From contig NC_072449.1 in NCBI RefSeq assembly GCF_027596085.1, positions 19,714,834 to 19,778,833 on the forward strand: DNA of 64,000 nt, given 5' to 3'. Positions within the stretch are counted from its first letter, which is position 1, and the number at the start of each line of letters is the position of its first letter. Of the stretch, positions 32,869-46,500 are shown piece by piece. The notes under the pieces are model-generated. The model saw only the letters and a list, made by a program, of their open reading frames with translations. It had not been told where the DNA came from and did no database searches. The DNA comes from Anoplopoma fimbria. Lineage: Eukaryota; Chordata; Actinopteri; Perciformes; Anoplopomatidae. The translations under genes and the position numbers were made by a program.

Positions 32869-34101
32869 GTGAGTAAATGTATATATTAACAATATGAGGG
32901 TTCAGTGAAACGTTGGTGCGTATTTGATGTGACTGTTGCACGTTGTTGTGAGGAAGAAAAGCATGCTCTTATACTACTTTATTTAGTCAGAGTTGTTGAG
33001 CAACTAGCAACGTGCTGTAACGTGCTCCAAGTAAAGTTAAGATTACAAAATAATGTTATTAAACATGTCCTTGCTCGACCTTCCTGGGTGCTTTGTAGGC
33101 AGATGTGTTTCACACTTGTTCGCCTAAATGTCAAACCTTAGATGTTCCCACACACTGTAACAGCAGTTCAAAACGTGTTTTCAAGGTAATAACTTGAAGT
33201 AACTTGTACCACATGAATCTTGTATCAAAACCACGAAACGCAACCATAAAAGGATAAGGTTTTGTATCAAAGCACACAAGTCTTTAGAATGTACATAAGT
33301 TGTAGTATTAATGCCAAATTTGTTTAATGTGTTCTGATGCTAATGATGTTGAACTTATTAACTATATTGAAAGGGTGGCCTGCTTTTAATTGATTTAATT
33401 CCATCAATTGGTAAACAAGATATTATCCCAAAACAGAAATGCAAAAACTTTGAAGACTGTCCATCACAAGTTCCTAAAACACGAGGCTGAACCGTCTGAA
33501 CAAGAGTTTTTAAACACCAAGTTATTGAATCATTAATGTTATAAAAACCGATAAAGCAGTAAATCTGCACATGGGAAAAGCTTGATAGAAGCTTTTTGAT
33601 GAGTGACTAATACAATTAATCGCTTATCAAAATGATTTTCACATTTTGAGAATTTATTTTATGTCCATCAACTAATCAATTAAATGTTTGGATTGATTTG
33701 ATGTGCTTTAAGGTAGTGCATGCACATCCCAATCTGATATCAAGTGTGCGGGATAAAAGGCCACAACCATCTCAAGGTAAAAAGGTGCCTGCACTCTGAC
33801 AAACCAGATGCTCCTCAAAAGACAATTTATTAATTACAATGACATATTCAGTGTTTGGGCATCATTTTCTCTTGAGAATGTGATCAATTTTAAGTCATCA
33901 TAGTGCATTAATCGTTTGTTATTGATTAATTAAATCACAAAAATGCAAAATCTTTATTCATTATCAAAATGTCTAGGTCACCAGTGTGAATAGCCTTTCA
34001 GCCAAATTATGGCTTTAAAAATGCACATTGTCATTTTATTGTAGGCATATTGCTTAGTTAGTTTTGATAATTTGTGGTTTTTTTCTTAATTGTTATCGGC
34101 A
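32869..34101 (+). other. putative gemin7 leader intron
   Basis: AT-rich; 33600-33690 and 33880-33940 contain ATTAATCG-type words seen in degenerate hAT MITEs. No exon recognised. Confidence 0.35.
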
Positions 34102-34113
34102 GAAAGACTCAAC

Positions 34114-34500
34114 ATGGCAACGCCGGTGTCTGTGCTCCGTCTGCCAAAAGGACCCGATGCGAACAGCAGGGGATTTGACCCACAATCACCCCGTTTCATT
34201 GCTCTCTGTCGAACCTCCATTCCCACTTCTGCTGGGTCTGAGGCAGATGCTGAGCAGCTGCCGAGGGAGCAGCATGCCCGATCCGTGCTGAGAGAGAGTT
34301 TCCTCCGATGTCTCCTGTCAATGGCCCATAAGAAGATTCAGTTTCACATGTATGAGAGGGTTAAGGTGGAGGCCACGTTTAGAGCATCTGACATCGATGT
34401 GCTGAACTTTCAGGTGTCAGACCTGCACACTCCCATCGGGGTGCAAAAAGAGGCACTGATCAGGTGTCAGGATGTGATTTCATTCACTTTTGATTCATGA
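34114..34500 (+). CDS. gemin7: Gemin7, SMN-complex subunit
   Basis: This intact 128-residue frame is the fish counterpart of Gemin7 (human protein 131 residues). The N-terminus has PVSVLRLPKGPDANSRGF, the conserved lead segment. The Sm-like fold spans about residues 65-128, with EQHARSVLRESFLRCLL, KKIQFHMYERVKVEATF, ASDIDVLNFQVSDL, TPIGVQKEALIRCQDVISF. Gemin7 pairs with Gemin6 as an Sm-like dimer in the SMN complex, which loads Sm proteins on snRNAs in the cytoplasm. I chose ATG 34114 (AACATGG, good context) over the in-frame ATG at 34090, which lies upstream of the AG acceptor at 34100-34101 and is probably intronic. The coding region is a single exon. No obvious polyadenylation signal was noticed close downstream. 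Confidence 0.93.
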   Translation: MATPVSVLRLPKGPDANSRGFDPQSPRFIALCRTSIPTSAGSEADAEQLPREQHARSVLRESFLRCLLSMAHKKIQFHMYERVKVEATFRASDIDVLNFQVSDLHTPIGVQKEALIRCQDVISFTFDS

Positions 34501-35259
34501 ACACTTAAGGCTTTTGTTTCCTGTTCAAACAGACTATGCCATTTGGGATGAGAGGCACTTTGGAGTCTCGTTTGTTGTTGCAACTGAGCTCTATTTTCAC
34601 ACTGTGAGATAGTATATACAATTGGTTATATTTTTGTAGGTGTGTGTGTGTGTACATTGCTGTTTTCAGTCTGTATACTTCAGTCAGTCAAACTGCTTTG
34701 TGAGATTGCTTTCAAGTCCAACACTGACGAGCAGTCCCACTGTTTAGCACCAGAGGGAGTCATATACCCATGTTTCATAAGATGTGAAGGAGACCTTGAG
34801 AGATACTTTCTGTGGATCGTCACGCTATCTTGCTTTTTGAGATGCAGAAAGAGGTTATTACTTTCCTGGTGCTTGAGTTGACATGTTACATGTATTTTGT
34901 CAAATGTAACATTGCACTTATCATTTCTTTTGAGGGAAACACTTTTCTATTTTAATGTCCATTTTGTTTGGAAAATAATCAAGACACCTGAAAATGTTTG
35001 TCTGATAAAAATTGATGTTGCTTAAGAAAATAACTTGTAACTGATGTGTGTAACCCCTACAACACCACATCCATCAAAACGGTATCATATTGCAAAGTCA
35101 CTTCAAAGACAGAAGGTGTTATTGTCCAGAGAAAACAGAACTTTACAGTTTTCCTCTATGTGCTGCTTGGAGATAGCTGTCCATAACTCTAATAGAGTAG
35201 TCTAGTTTATCTCTTTGTCAACAGTATCACCAGTGTTGGGTATTTATCAGGTCCACATT
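34501..35259 (+). other. gemin7 3' flank
   Basis: AT-rich, likely 3' untranslated sequence in its first part; no other gene seen. Confidence 0.4.
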
Positions 35260-35468
35260 TATAGCTAATTTTATGATAATCAATTAATTGTTTGCATCAC
35301 TTTTCAAGCAAATATTGTACATTGATGATGACATCTTGGGCTCTAGGAAATTGTGATGGTAATTTTTCACAGTTCTGTGGTGTCTGATGGACCAAATTGT
35401 TAATTGGGGGAAAAAAATAATCAGTAGATTAATGGATAATGAAAATAATTATTGAATGCAACCCTGTT
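35260..35468. mobile_element. degenerate hAT-type MITE
   Basis: ATGATAATCAATTAATTG, CACTTTTCAAGCAAA, CATCTTGGGCTCTAGGAAAT and GATTAATGGATAATGAAAAT, ending GAATGCAACCCTG, follow in order a very common teleost non-autonomous element whose ends read GGGCTGCAACTAACG. The copy is truncated on the left. Confidence 0.6.
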
Positions 35469-35720
35469 CACAATAATGGCAGATTTAGCATCGCTGAAGT
35501 TTTTTTGGGCCGTTTTGTGTCTCTTTGTGGTTGTTTAGCATCTTGTTTTATAAGGGTTTTGCTTCTTTCTATGAAGGTTTTGCATTACTTTACAACAAGA
35601 AATGTTCAGTCACTTTATACAGATGTTCAGGCATAGGGTTCCCAGGACCACTTGCACCCCTGGGCCTGTGTCCAGTAGGCCTATTCAGTACTCTATACAT
35701 GAATACAGAACTTAAGTAAA
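35469..35720. repeat. degenerate dispersed repeat (TTTTGTGTCTCTTTGTGGTTG type)
   Basis: Contains GTTTTGTGTCTCTTTGTGG and later CCTGGGCCTGTGTCCAGTAG, both parts of a frequent teleost repeat; abuts the MITE on its left. Confidence 0.45.
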
Positions 35721-38219
35721 TTCTGAACCGGAAAACACCCGAAAGAGCTATAAATTAGTTTTGTTGTTTTCAGTCACCGATCTAAAACATTTATAGAGTG
35801 GGATATTTTACCCAAGTCAAACTTAAAGGCCTTCAAATATGCTGAAGTCCTAGATGGTTCAAGTGCACATCAGATCATTCCTCCTGAATGTTTCAATAAT
35901 CTAACACAAACTGAGCCCACGTCTGATGGCAGCACAGATATTCATTATAGTCACTTATTTAAATCCCTGGTCATAAATAATACAGAAGAGCAAGATTCTT
36001 CATTGTTTAGCACCAGCCTCATGGGGAGGAGGAGCGGGCATCAATACTATTTAATCCTACTAAAAGGTGTATTTTGCGAGTTCCCAATAAGTCATTTTAT
36101 TTGAGTGCCATTAGGCGGTCGTGCTGTGCCTGTGTCTCTTTTCGTACCTGAATTATCTGACCACTCAGTGGAGACAGTCATCAATGAAGCAGTGACTCAT
36201 CCCCCCTCTCTCTCTTTCCCTCTCTCTCCCTTTCTCGCCCTCCCTAATCCGAAATATGACTTAAACCTTGCGTGACGTCATCGAGCCTGTGTGATTCAAT
36301 CAGGAAGCCCTCAAGGACAACCAATGTTAATTTCATAAACAGAAGCCTGCTCTCTCTGTTCTCACTCTCACCTCTGTGATGAGCAGGGGGAACACATACT
36401 GTACATAAACATATGCATTTACAGTACTTCTTTATTGTACTACTTGTACAGTAGGTATGTTACCGGCTAATAAAATATGAATTGTTAAGATGAAACTGCC
36501 CAACAGTATATAAAGTAGTTAAAATTAGTTCCACATGAAGCAACTACATATTTAAGTCACCTGAAGTCTAATTAAGTGCTTTTACATTGTCAGATTACTA
36601 TTTTTACTTAAGTAGATCTGAATTTGAATTCTTGGTAATCAACCAAACATACATTAAATTGTAAATCATTAGTATCACATTGAGTTAGTTTCTTAATTGG
36701 GAAATTTGGTGTCCCCTTTTAGAATAAAAAACAAAACGAGACAATGAGGACATACGCTGAGTCATAGCATCAACAAACAACTTTTGAATAACATTAATAT
36801 GGAAACAAAGAATGGGCAAAGGGCAGAGAGGGGCAAAGGCATAAAATGAAATTATGTATTTAACCAGTAGTACAGATCTTTGAATTAATATAGATTTAGA
36901 AATGATATTCTAATCCGACTGTAATAATTTTGACCAAACTTCTAATTTAATGATGTTGGCCAAGTGCTGCCATAATTTATTGGCTCCTATTGTGTCATCT
37001 TTAAAGCTGCTAATCAATATGTTTTAAATGAACAAAGATCAGGTGACTTTGCAAAATGTGAAAGGGGTCTTTCCTAGTGAATAATGTAACCAGTATTATC
37101 AACTAACATCCATAGCTCTATGGAGTGTCTAAGCATCTTCATCTCATTGTTTTGGTTATACAGTGTTTTATTAAACCACAGCTTGTTTTCTTCTACTGTA
37201 GAGAAATTACATGATCAAGATATTAACAGTTTAGTAAAAATATACATGTTTTAAAATTGAATCTGCCATAAGAATGATCTCTTCTGAAGAGCTCAAGCTG
37301 GATTCATGTTCTGTAATTTGTAGTCGTGCACGGGGACACACTGTCTCAGTGTTATCTACTCTTTCTGTTTGTCTTTCCTGACAGTCTGCTTCTCCCCGAT
37401 TTCAGTGGAAAAACATTCCTACCTCTTGGTATGCATGTGTATTTGTGTGTGCGTGCGTTGGCTGTGTCAGTTATGATGGCACAAGGAATCTGCCCTGTAT
37501 AACAGCGCTGGCCAACAGGAAGCACATTCCGCTTCTTCCTGTTTGTGGCCCTCGCTCACTTCCTGGTAAGTGTCTGATAACTTACAAAACCACTTAATCA
37601 CCCTTTTGCCCCAAACTCCTACCAGCAGATTAAAATATTTGGGCAGTGATCTCATGATCATGTATTTTTAGTGTGTTTTGTTATGGACACGAGGGAGGAG
37701 ATGATGATCATTCACTTGATAACATTCCTTTTTGTGGAAGTATCAGCTCATGTATTATTGTATCAGACTCATAGAACACTAAAGATACCATTATTAAAAA
37801 GTAGCGGTGAGATGGGGAATTTACACAACCAGCTGATGAGTCAATGAAACTGCTTCTCTGCTGCTCATAATGAAAATAAAGTAAAACAGTGACAGAGTTA
37901 CTCAGCCTGCGGATAATTTGACTCTCATAAATTTCACCTTTAAATAACATTTGTGTAGATTTTCCTTTGTCTCGCTTATTTCCAAGTTTAATTCAATTAT
38001 TTTCTCTGCTTCTGTGCATTTCATTTTTAGCCTCACAGCGTGGCTCTAGGCAGCCCTGTCTCCTACAAACTGATGTTCCCATACAACTGAACTGCATTCT
38101 CAGTTACGTTAAGAGGGAAACATGTCTTCTCCCAGATTACGGTTGAGGCTTTAAACACATGGTTTGCATTGTAAATTAAAGCTAAAAACAAAACAAAAAG
38201 ACAACAAAAGAACTTGGGT
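35721..38219. other. no gene seen
   Basis: Includes a pyrimidine-rich stretch at about 36200-36245 (CTCTCTCTTTCCCTCTCTCT). Otherwise AT-rich single-copy-looking sequence. Confidence 0.4.
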
Positions 38220-38354
38220 ATGTTAAGGTAAAAAAAAACTACATAGTGAAATCATCGCGGTTTGGCTTAAAATAAGTATTTTTGATACATCATTGAATTT
38301 ACGGATGTAAATGAAAATGAGTAAACATTGACTTATGGTTTCACAAGGGAAACA

Positions 38355-38430
38355 AACAGCAGTCTCCTGGTTGAAGGTCCTGTGTTTGTTTGACCCACCC
38401 GTCCATCTCATGTCTTCCACACCCAGACCA
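38355..38430. repeat. dispersed repeat, copy 2 (shared with 10738-10935)
   Basis: CTCCTGGTTGAAGGTCCTGT and GTTTGTTTGACCCACCCGTC, matching the copy near 10750. Confidence 0.5.
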
Positions 38431-38554
38431 CCGCAGACTATAATTAGAAAGATATTTATGAGTCATGGGCTCTACGTCACAAACAAAGAAAATATGTTTC
38501 CTTAAATATAACAATTTATATAAATAGCAATGATGGTCAGTTGGTCATTTGCCC

Positions 38555-38860
38555 AGACTGTAATACCTCAACAAATATTGGTTGATTGTCATGAAATTTT
38601 GTAGAGAAATTCATGGTCCTCTGAGGGTGAATCCCATTGACATGGTTGATCCCCTGATATTTCCCATAGCGCCGCCAATTAGCCTTTAAATCATATCAAA
38701 ATGTATCATATGTATTTACACAACATTTGGTACAGACATTCATTGGCCTACGTGCAGTATTTTGATGACTTGTCGACTATAGTGCAGCCATTAGTACTTT
38801 GGTTTATCACCAAATACTTGCGAAACCATCCCCATATACTTTACAGCATGTAAATATTGT
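38555..38860. repeat. degenerate teleost repeat (ATGAAATTTTG...CAGACATTCAT type)
   Basis: The pattern TTGTCATGAAATTTTGTAGA, then CATGGTCCTCTGAGGGTGAA, GATCCCCTGATATTTCCC and TTTGGTACAGACATTCATTG recurs in diverged form at 40070-40330, where ATGGATTGCCAT and GACCCCTGACATTTTATC appear. Class unknown. Confidence 0.55.
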
Positions 38861-40069
38861 CATTGTGAGCTGGTTCTAGACGCTTAGTGTGTAAGTCTGA
38901 CATCATACCCTATTTCCTATATTATGCATTAAATTAACATACAGCCATATCATTTTAGCGTCTTTATAATGCACTATAAAGTCCTTGAGCAAGACACTTA
39001 ACCCCCAAATTGCTATTATTATTATGAACAGAAGTTTGGTGTAAAATCTTCAATCATGACTAATCTTAATCAACACACCCTATCTACATCAATGCATACA
39101 ATACAACCATTAATGAATATGTTTCTTTAAGTAGGACTACATGGTGATATTTACTGTTAAGTGCTCACTGGAGGTAGCCAGACAAACAGACACGAGAGGA
39201 ATGGCTGAGTCACCGTCAGTCCCCAGCTTTGTTTGAGTTGCCACCGGGGGGGAATGTTGGAGTAGCTCCAGCGATTGTGAGGACCAGGCGCTGTATGGCA
39301 GCCTCACTTCCCCGACTCAAGTGGCCGGAGAGATAAAGAGGCTGGCAGGGGAACATGCCAGCTGGACCTCAGTGAGCAACGGCCCAAACATAAACAAAGG
39401 TTTAAGGTCAATATAACATGAATGCAACACCATATTCAGCTGGTTTTGCTTTTGCAGAAGGCTGCCATTTATTTTAAATCGGTTTAACACTTGAGAGCTT
39501 TTAGCTCAAAGCATTGGTTTTCTTTGTCAGATATTTTGTGTGTCAGTCACATTATGACCTGCAACCCTGTGAGGTCAGTGAATCCTACAGCAAATGTCCA
39601 ATTTAAAGAGACAAAAGAGCATCATAGGGACATGAGGGACAATTTTGCACAACTCAAGTCTAGACAGGAAGACATGTGAGGAGGTGGGAGGAGAAGGGAA
39701 GTGCTCATTAGGGCTGAGATTAAAGTTATCTTCATTTATCTATAAGTCTGTGGACTCCATCGTGGTCTACTCCCTTTCCCACAGGAGTAAACACAGGAAG
39801 ATGCTGCTAATTAGTGTCTGTGATGCTGAAGACCCAATTATATCATCACTGATTGGATAAATTCACCATCTGTGACCATTTATCCCGACCAATCAGAAGT
39901 GGCAGTGCAGAGATGTGCTTACTGGTAAGTGAGTCTGAACTGTGGGAAAATGTGTAAAATATGTATCATGTGTTTTACACAAACGCCAAATTAGTGAATA
40001 ATGTTTGTTTTAAGCCATAGAGATATCGTGTTGGTCGGTCAAATGCTTGTTCAGACGGAAATATTCCAA

Positions 40070-40330
40070 CACTGGATGGATTGCCATTAAATATATTGCA
40101 GACATTCATGGTACAGGAGGAAACGTTTCACTGGCTTTGGTGACCCCTGACATTTTATCTAGTGCCACCATGGAGATGATATTTTTTGGTCTATAGTTAA
40201 ATATTACTATATATACAGCATGCAACTAATGGATGGATTACCATGCAGTTTGATGCAAACATTCATATTCCCCTAAGGATGAATTGTAATCTGACTTTTA
40301 TATCATCAGGTTAGCATCTTCATTTGTCCA
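40070..40330. repeat. second copy of the same degenerate repeat
   Basis: Contains GGATGGATTGCCATTAAATA, GACATTCATGGTACAGGAGG, GACCCCTGACATTTTATCTA and CATATTCCCCTAAGGATGAA; the last phrase again belongs to the same repeat, so two partial units are joined here. Confidence 0.55.
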
Positions 40331-43300
40331 ATACTTTTGTTTATAACATCTAAACATGCTTACATTAACATATATATATATATGCATGTATTCATTATTT
40401 ACTGATTCTGCTTTATACTTTATTCAAATATTTTCCCCCTACTTTCCAATTTGGATAATATAATCTTTACTTTGTATTTGTTCATATTGTTTTGTAATTA
40501 TATTTTTATGTGTTCTATTGATGTTCTCCAGTGCAACAGTCACTTAAAAAAATTCATCATCTTATTCATCATCTTATTTTATCTCATGTCCAGAGGTAGG
40601 TCAGGCTCAATAAAACCCACTTCACACTTTTAATGACCAAGCAATAGTTTTAACATGAAATGACTTCCTGCCTAACCTCTAAAACATAATTCGAATCACA
40701 GGTTGCTCAGGAACTGAAGAACCACTGGTCAGCCAGTGCCTGCTGCTGAAACAGTTTATTTTTCAGTGCAACAATCCTTTAATCAGACAAAAATAGGAAG
40801 TAGTCATTCGGTATTTGAGAAGTGGTTTCCCGTTGGAACCGGCTGCAGGCACCGACCCAATCCTGACTTCTGCTGTGTGTGCCCACTCTCAAAACGGATC
40901 ATATTATTATTATCAGCATCTTATGTGGGAAAACATATGGAAGCACTCCAGCGAGCAGAAATTCCTTTGGAAATGTTTCCATGACCTTAAATGACTACAT
41001 GGCTTTTAAAGAGATGTGCTTATGGTGTTTGTGAGGGAGGTTGAATGATGGTTTTTGTAGAGGGGAAGCATCCTTGGCAGAGGAGGTGGTTGTCTGCTAC
41101 AGAGCTATTTAATCAAGAGGAAGATCACATGCTTGTGTAAGTTAATCTTCCTCTGGTCATTAACTGAGTCTGTGGGACAGACCTGCAACACACTCTAGCT
41201 GTTTCCCACAAGGATGAAGGGATGTTTCTGAACACCAGTGGCACATTTACCCAAGTGCTCTGCTTTGTACTACGGTCATACAATTTTGATGTATTTCCAC
41301 TTTACTTGAGTATTTAGCATTTTCTTCCTCTATACTGTACTTATTCATTACTTTTTACTTGTGACTTTACTTACTTATTGTGCATTTTTATAATGTTGCA
41401 TTGCTACTTTTTCTACTTTCTTCACCCTCCCTCCTCTTCTCTCAACCTCTACACCTCATTTTCTCTCTTCCACCTTCGTCCACTCCTCTGTCTCTTCAGA
41501 TCACCTGGTTCCCTCTCTGGTCTAAATACAACACAGCCCACTCACCCTAAACAGCTTAAAACACTTTACCGGAGTCATTTCACCTTCTCCGGCTTCCCTC
41601 CTCCGTGTTTTCTGCCTTCAACAAAACAGCATTTCAACAGTGGACTCAGGCTGAACTAATTGCTCATAATTTCACTTAGACACGCACTCACATCCGACCC
41701 CAGTGACGCGCTCCTCAACACGGCAATCTCAATCTCAGCCTTACTTTTTTCTTCCCTTCCTCTACTCCTCTCTTTCTTTTATTCTTTCCCCCAAGAGACA
41801 TGATTTACTTGTGTCAGGGACAAGGACATCTGCCTATTAGCAAGTGCCACTGACGTAGCCAACGACATCCCCTCCTCCTTATTATCCCCCTTCCTCATCC
41901 GCCTTCTTCTCCCGCTCCTCCTCCTCCTGCCTTACTCAAATTGGGGTCACCAACCTTCGTCGTGCAGGCTGGTGAATCATCAGTGGGACTCGTGCCGCAC
42001 AAGGAGGAGGGACGCTGCCCGCCCAGGATACTTCCGTCCTCCTTCCCAAATTACCAGGGTAACCCGACATTGTCTGCTCTCTACTGTCACATCACTCTGT
42101 CGCAAAGAGAGGAATAAAGAAATAGAATATGAATGAGGGACATAGTGTTTAAGGGGAGCGGGGACTTGTGAAAGATACTGTTTAATGTTGCCTCTCTTTG
42201 ATACATAGTCGTATCAAAGCTCACCACCTTTTTCTTGCTACATCAAACAGCTATTGTAGTGTTATGATATAGATACCCCACTACTCATTCACTGGATAAA
42301 TAGGGTGGACAGAAAGTGGACAAGAAATGTCGCCTATACCCCACCATTACCTCAGCATTTTTACTTTTTTCATTGCTCTATGTTGTCATGTTTAAAAGGT
42401 ATACCACCACACTACTCAAAATGTGTTCCAGGACTAAAGAGTAACGGTTTGGGGTTGGCTTCACCCAAATTCCGAAATAGTAGATTTCCTCTCTTGTCCC
42501 ATGATCCCTAGAAATTAAAAACAAAATCAGACAATTCTGCACCTCACAATTTAGGTACGGCCAATGTTCAGTACCACTGTGGGGTAGTGGGCCTTAAGTC
42601 TGTAAGTAAGGCTGTGGAGCTCGTGGTGGTGGATCAGCATCTTGCATATCATGCAGGAATTTAACTCGCGTCACAGACCTAACCCTAACCATAACCACTA
42701 TCTTAACCTAACCTAAACCATTATTTTCTTATTTCTGACAAGACATGATTCCACTCTCCTACATAAGAGTTAGATGTGCAACACACCAAACCACCTCAGT
42801 AAGAAAATAAATGTGTTTTTTGAAATGAGTGTGAACTGAAACTTTAATTCAACTGCCATTGAAAGTTATGGTCGGCAATTTTTCAAGAAACATTTTTCTG
42901 TTGAAACATCCCGACAGCACTCAATATATGAAATTATCTGGAGAATAATATGGAAAAAAAATCTGGTATCTGCCTACCTGTGCCACTCTGCCGTGCACTC
43001 ACTGCTCGTCACAGGAGTCTTTCACAAGCCGCTTGCTAAACAGCTGTTTACGTTAATAATAATAATAATCATTTTGGGGGAGTGGCTTTTGAGGGAGGCC
43101 TGATGAAGGGATGTACTGTTAGTTACTGGAGCTAGTGCTGCTTGCTACTTTCTTTGGGAAAGAGTTGGGCTGGGTCTTACGGTTGTATACTTTCAGCTAG
43201 CTTGCTTTTGCTGGTTTCTCCAATGTTGCCGACCCCAGCTTCAACATGCTAGTAGTCAGACACAATATACAGATTTATATTTGCATTTTCACATAAACTA

Positions 43301-43454
43301 CAACAAAATATCACACAGTGCCTCACAAAACAAAATTTAAGATGAACATATTGTTTATTTTCCTCAGCTGAACTAAACTCTCTTGTTTTTCTCTTTGGCC
43401 CCACCAATGTTCAGTGTTTATAACTGGGCAGAATGTAGAGAGCAGCAGGATTGT
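40331..43454. other. no gene seen
   Basis: A pyrimidine-rich block lies at 41420-41520 and 41740-41940. The segment 41940-42115 is GC-richer than its surroundings and could be a conserved noncoding element, but this cannot be judged from one sequence. Confidence 0.35.
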
Positions 43455-43586
<132 letters not shown>

Positions 43587-46500
43587 TCACAGAGGGAAAA
43601 GGTCAACTCTGGCTCGGTCCAAAAGCATGCTGACTTGGCCGCAGCTTATTTGCTGATGCTATCTGTGAGTAGGAATCTGAGTAAACAGTGAGGCAAGATA
43701 ACAAGGAGGGCACATCTTCCTTCTCCCCTCTATCCTTCTGTTCTCCACCACAAACTTCCCAAATCCTTACAAAGAACAAACAGCTCTCATCATCCCTCCA
43801 TCTCTTTCGCATCTACCTCTTGTGAAATCTGTATTTAATATCTATTTCAACCCCATAGACCCATCTCTGTGTTTCACTTTGCCAGATAATGGAAGACTTG
43901 AGGGCCCTTTTCCTGTTGTGAAATTGCCAGATCTCTGTCTTCAAGCTCGGTCCTGTTCTCCTTGCCGAAGATATCAACGGACACAGCTGTCCTGACTGGA
44001 CAGACGGCGACATCCTGCCAAAGATAGTAACAGAGAGATGAATCACTCGACTTTATTCAAGCCAGAGATGTTAATTTATTTTAGCACAAACACAGATAAG
44101 TTCATGCAGTTGCTAATGACATGTTTGAAATCTTTTCTTTCACATTTTCTCCTCAAACATTCAGAGAATCTGGAAATATGCCTGACCCTGTCTCAGGGTC
44201 TAAGGAGAGTCTGGACTGCGTGACACTGCAGGCCACACCTGGACACATCTGGACAGTAGAAGGCAGCCCCCAGCACATCTGGAGCTCACACAATCCGAGA
44301 TAGCGAGGAGATACATAAATAACGATCACCCATATGTATAGTATGGTCTTCATGGGAAATACACAAATGCAGACAGGCATGCACTTCTGCACCAAAGAAC
44401 AAACTTCAGTCCGCTTACATGTGTCGTGAGTATTTAAATGCACATGCATGCAGAAAGACAAAATGTATGTCAACTAGCGCACACACATGTAGACCAGATG
44501 CAGCTGCGCTGTCCTACCATGTCATGAGTTGTGAGCCTGAGTTTTTATTTTATGTATAAAAAGGAGACTTGTGTTTTATCACACTGTCTCAGAGAGAAAT
44601 ATGAGCAGGTGCTGCAGCTGTTTGAGGGGCATTTTAACCTCCCAGAAGAGCCCACTAACAGTGCCGGACAAAACATTCCAAATTGAAGCTCTGAACCTCC
44701 CTCGGGGTCAAGCCACAGATAGAAAATCATCTGTGTTGTGGAATGCTTTGAATAAATAACTGGTCATCTGCAGTCAAAGAAATACATAATGGTGTCGGAT
44801 AGGAAAAGTCTGAGTCTACATAACAGTATGTATCTATCAATCGTGAACAATCATCTTTTTGAAATGAGCACTAAAGAAGTACCTTTAAAGGGTTGTTTTT
44901 TCCAGGCAATGAAATGACTAAAGAAATTAAGCCTCAAAGTTTATGCTTGACCTTAGAAGGATTAGTTTTTAAAAAAAGTCCACTTACTAGGTATTGCATG
45001 GTCGCACGGACTTCATCAGCAAATGCTTATTTGACTGTGACATGAATGTTATGTGCTTAAGTTAGAGCAAACACTGTTTAATCCATCCCTCACAACTTTA
45101 CTCTTGTTTTTTTTGTTTTTTTGGAAAGGCAAAAAATAAAAGACACACCCTCGGAACTGTTGATGCAGAATACCGCTCTTACCTACTGTACCATGCTGTT
45201 AGAGCGGCACGTTGAGAAATCCAAAGCTTGACAGGCCTGCCTTTCTTAGTCCCTTTTGCAAAACTATGACTGGACAATTGCTGTTCAGGAGACAAGGTCA
45301 GTTGATGCTTGAAGTCATACCAAAAGCTGCACACATATACTTATGAGAAGTGACAACTGGTGCAAAAAGTCCAGTGATGTTTCTCTGACATAAGCATAAT
45401 TTATTTCACATTCACACTGGTTGTCTTAAACTAAATCCCCTTCCTGTTATTCTCTTTGTTAGAGTTTCCCTCATTGCTCCATATGTCCGACAAGAGGTAG
45501 GGCCACCATTAACCACATTGTTATTTATCCACATTTTAGGGATGCTTGCTGGTCATATACAAATACATTCCTTTTGTCAGCCTTGTGGCTTTGGTGCTCC
45601 ACAGCCACTTGCTGACTCTGAAACCAGTACAAACTCCTACTCAAACCACATCCCAGACTGGGTCTCACTGTCTTTAAAATTCCCAGTCTTTGGTCACCAT
45701 ACATCCCCACTCTCCACTTTATCATCTCTGTGATTCCCTCTCTCCACATTACTCACCTTCTTAGAGTTTATTTCTTCGTCTGCCGTCTTCTAATTGTAAA
45801 GTCTGTGTTTCTGTTCAGCTGTAGCTCATCCACTATCTTCACTCAAGCCCAGCTGGCATCTTCAAAATCTCTCCCACCCTTCCTCATCCTACTATAAACT
45901 GTTTGCATGCAATGCAATTGGCTTTCATGACTACGGTCCGGCCCGAGGGTTGAGCTGCAGGTGTTCCTGTTTGGGTTTAGTGGCGCGGAGCGCTCCGCAT
46001 TTCTTATTTTTAGTCTCGTGGAGAGCTCTTCTGCTTGTGGGTTGAGTGGGCCACTAGTTTGTTTGTTTATTTATTTCAAATAGCCAATGACCTGCTCAGG
46101 TTTGTGTCAACATGGAGGGCCAGCTTCCTGTTATTACTGACCACACACACGTATGCATATACAAACCTATAATATATGTACTGTGATTGTGTATCTGCAT
46201 GCAAGCGCAGAAACAGACACGTGCTGTATGTGCACTGTATCCGTTCTCCGAGACAAAAAACTAAGCATACAGTCTTCTTGTAGAAATGTGCACAGAGCGG
46301 TTAACTGACCTCAAGACACATCTGCTGGAATCCTCTCCTTATGTGTGCTTTCTGTTAAATTCACATTTTTAAATAGTTTTTCTATTCAGAAGTCTCACTG
46401 CAGGCTCATCTGACAAAGTGCACCCACAGCTATAATAAACAGATCTTAAATCAAATCAGCCACATTTGTATAACACTTTTCATATATATTAATGCAATGC

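Noticed and set aside
42670..42725. Telomere-like CCTAACCCTAACC words
   Set aside because: Only about two imperfect units, too few for an interstitial telomeric array.
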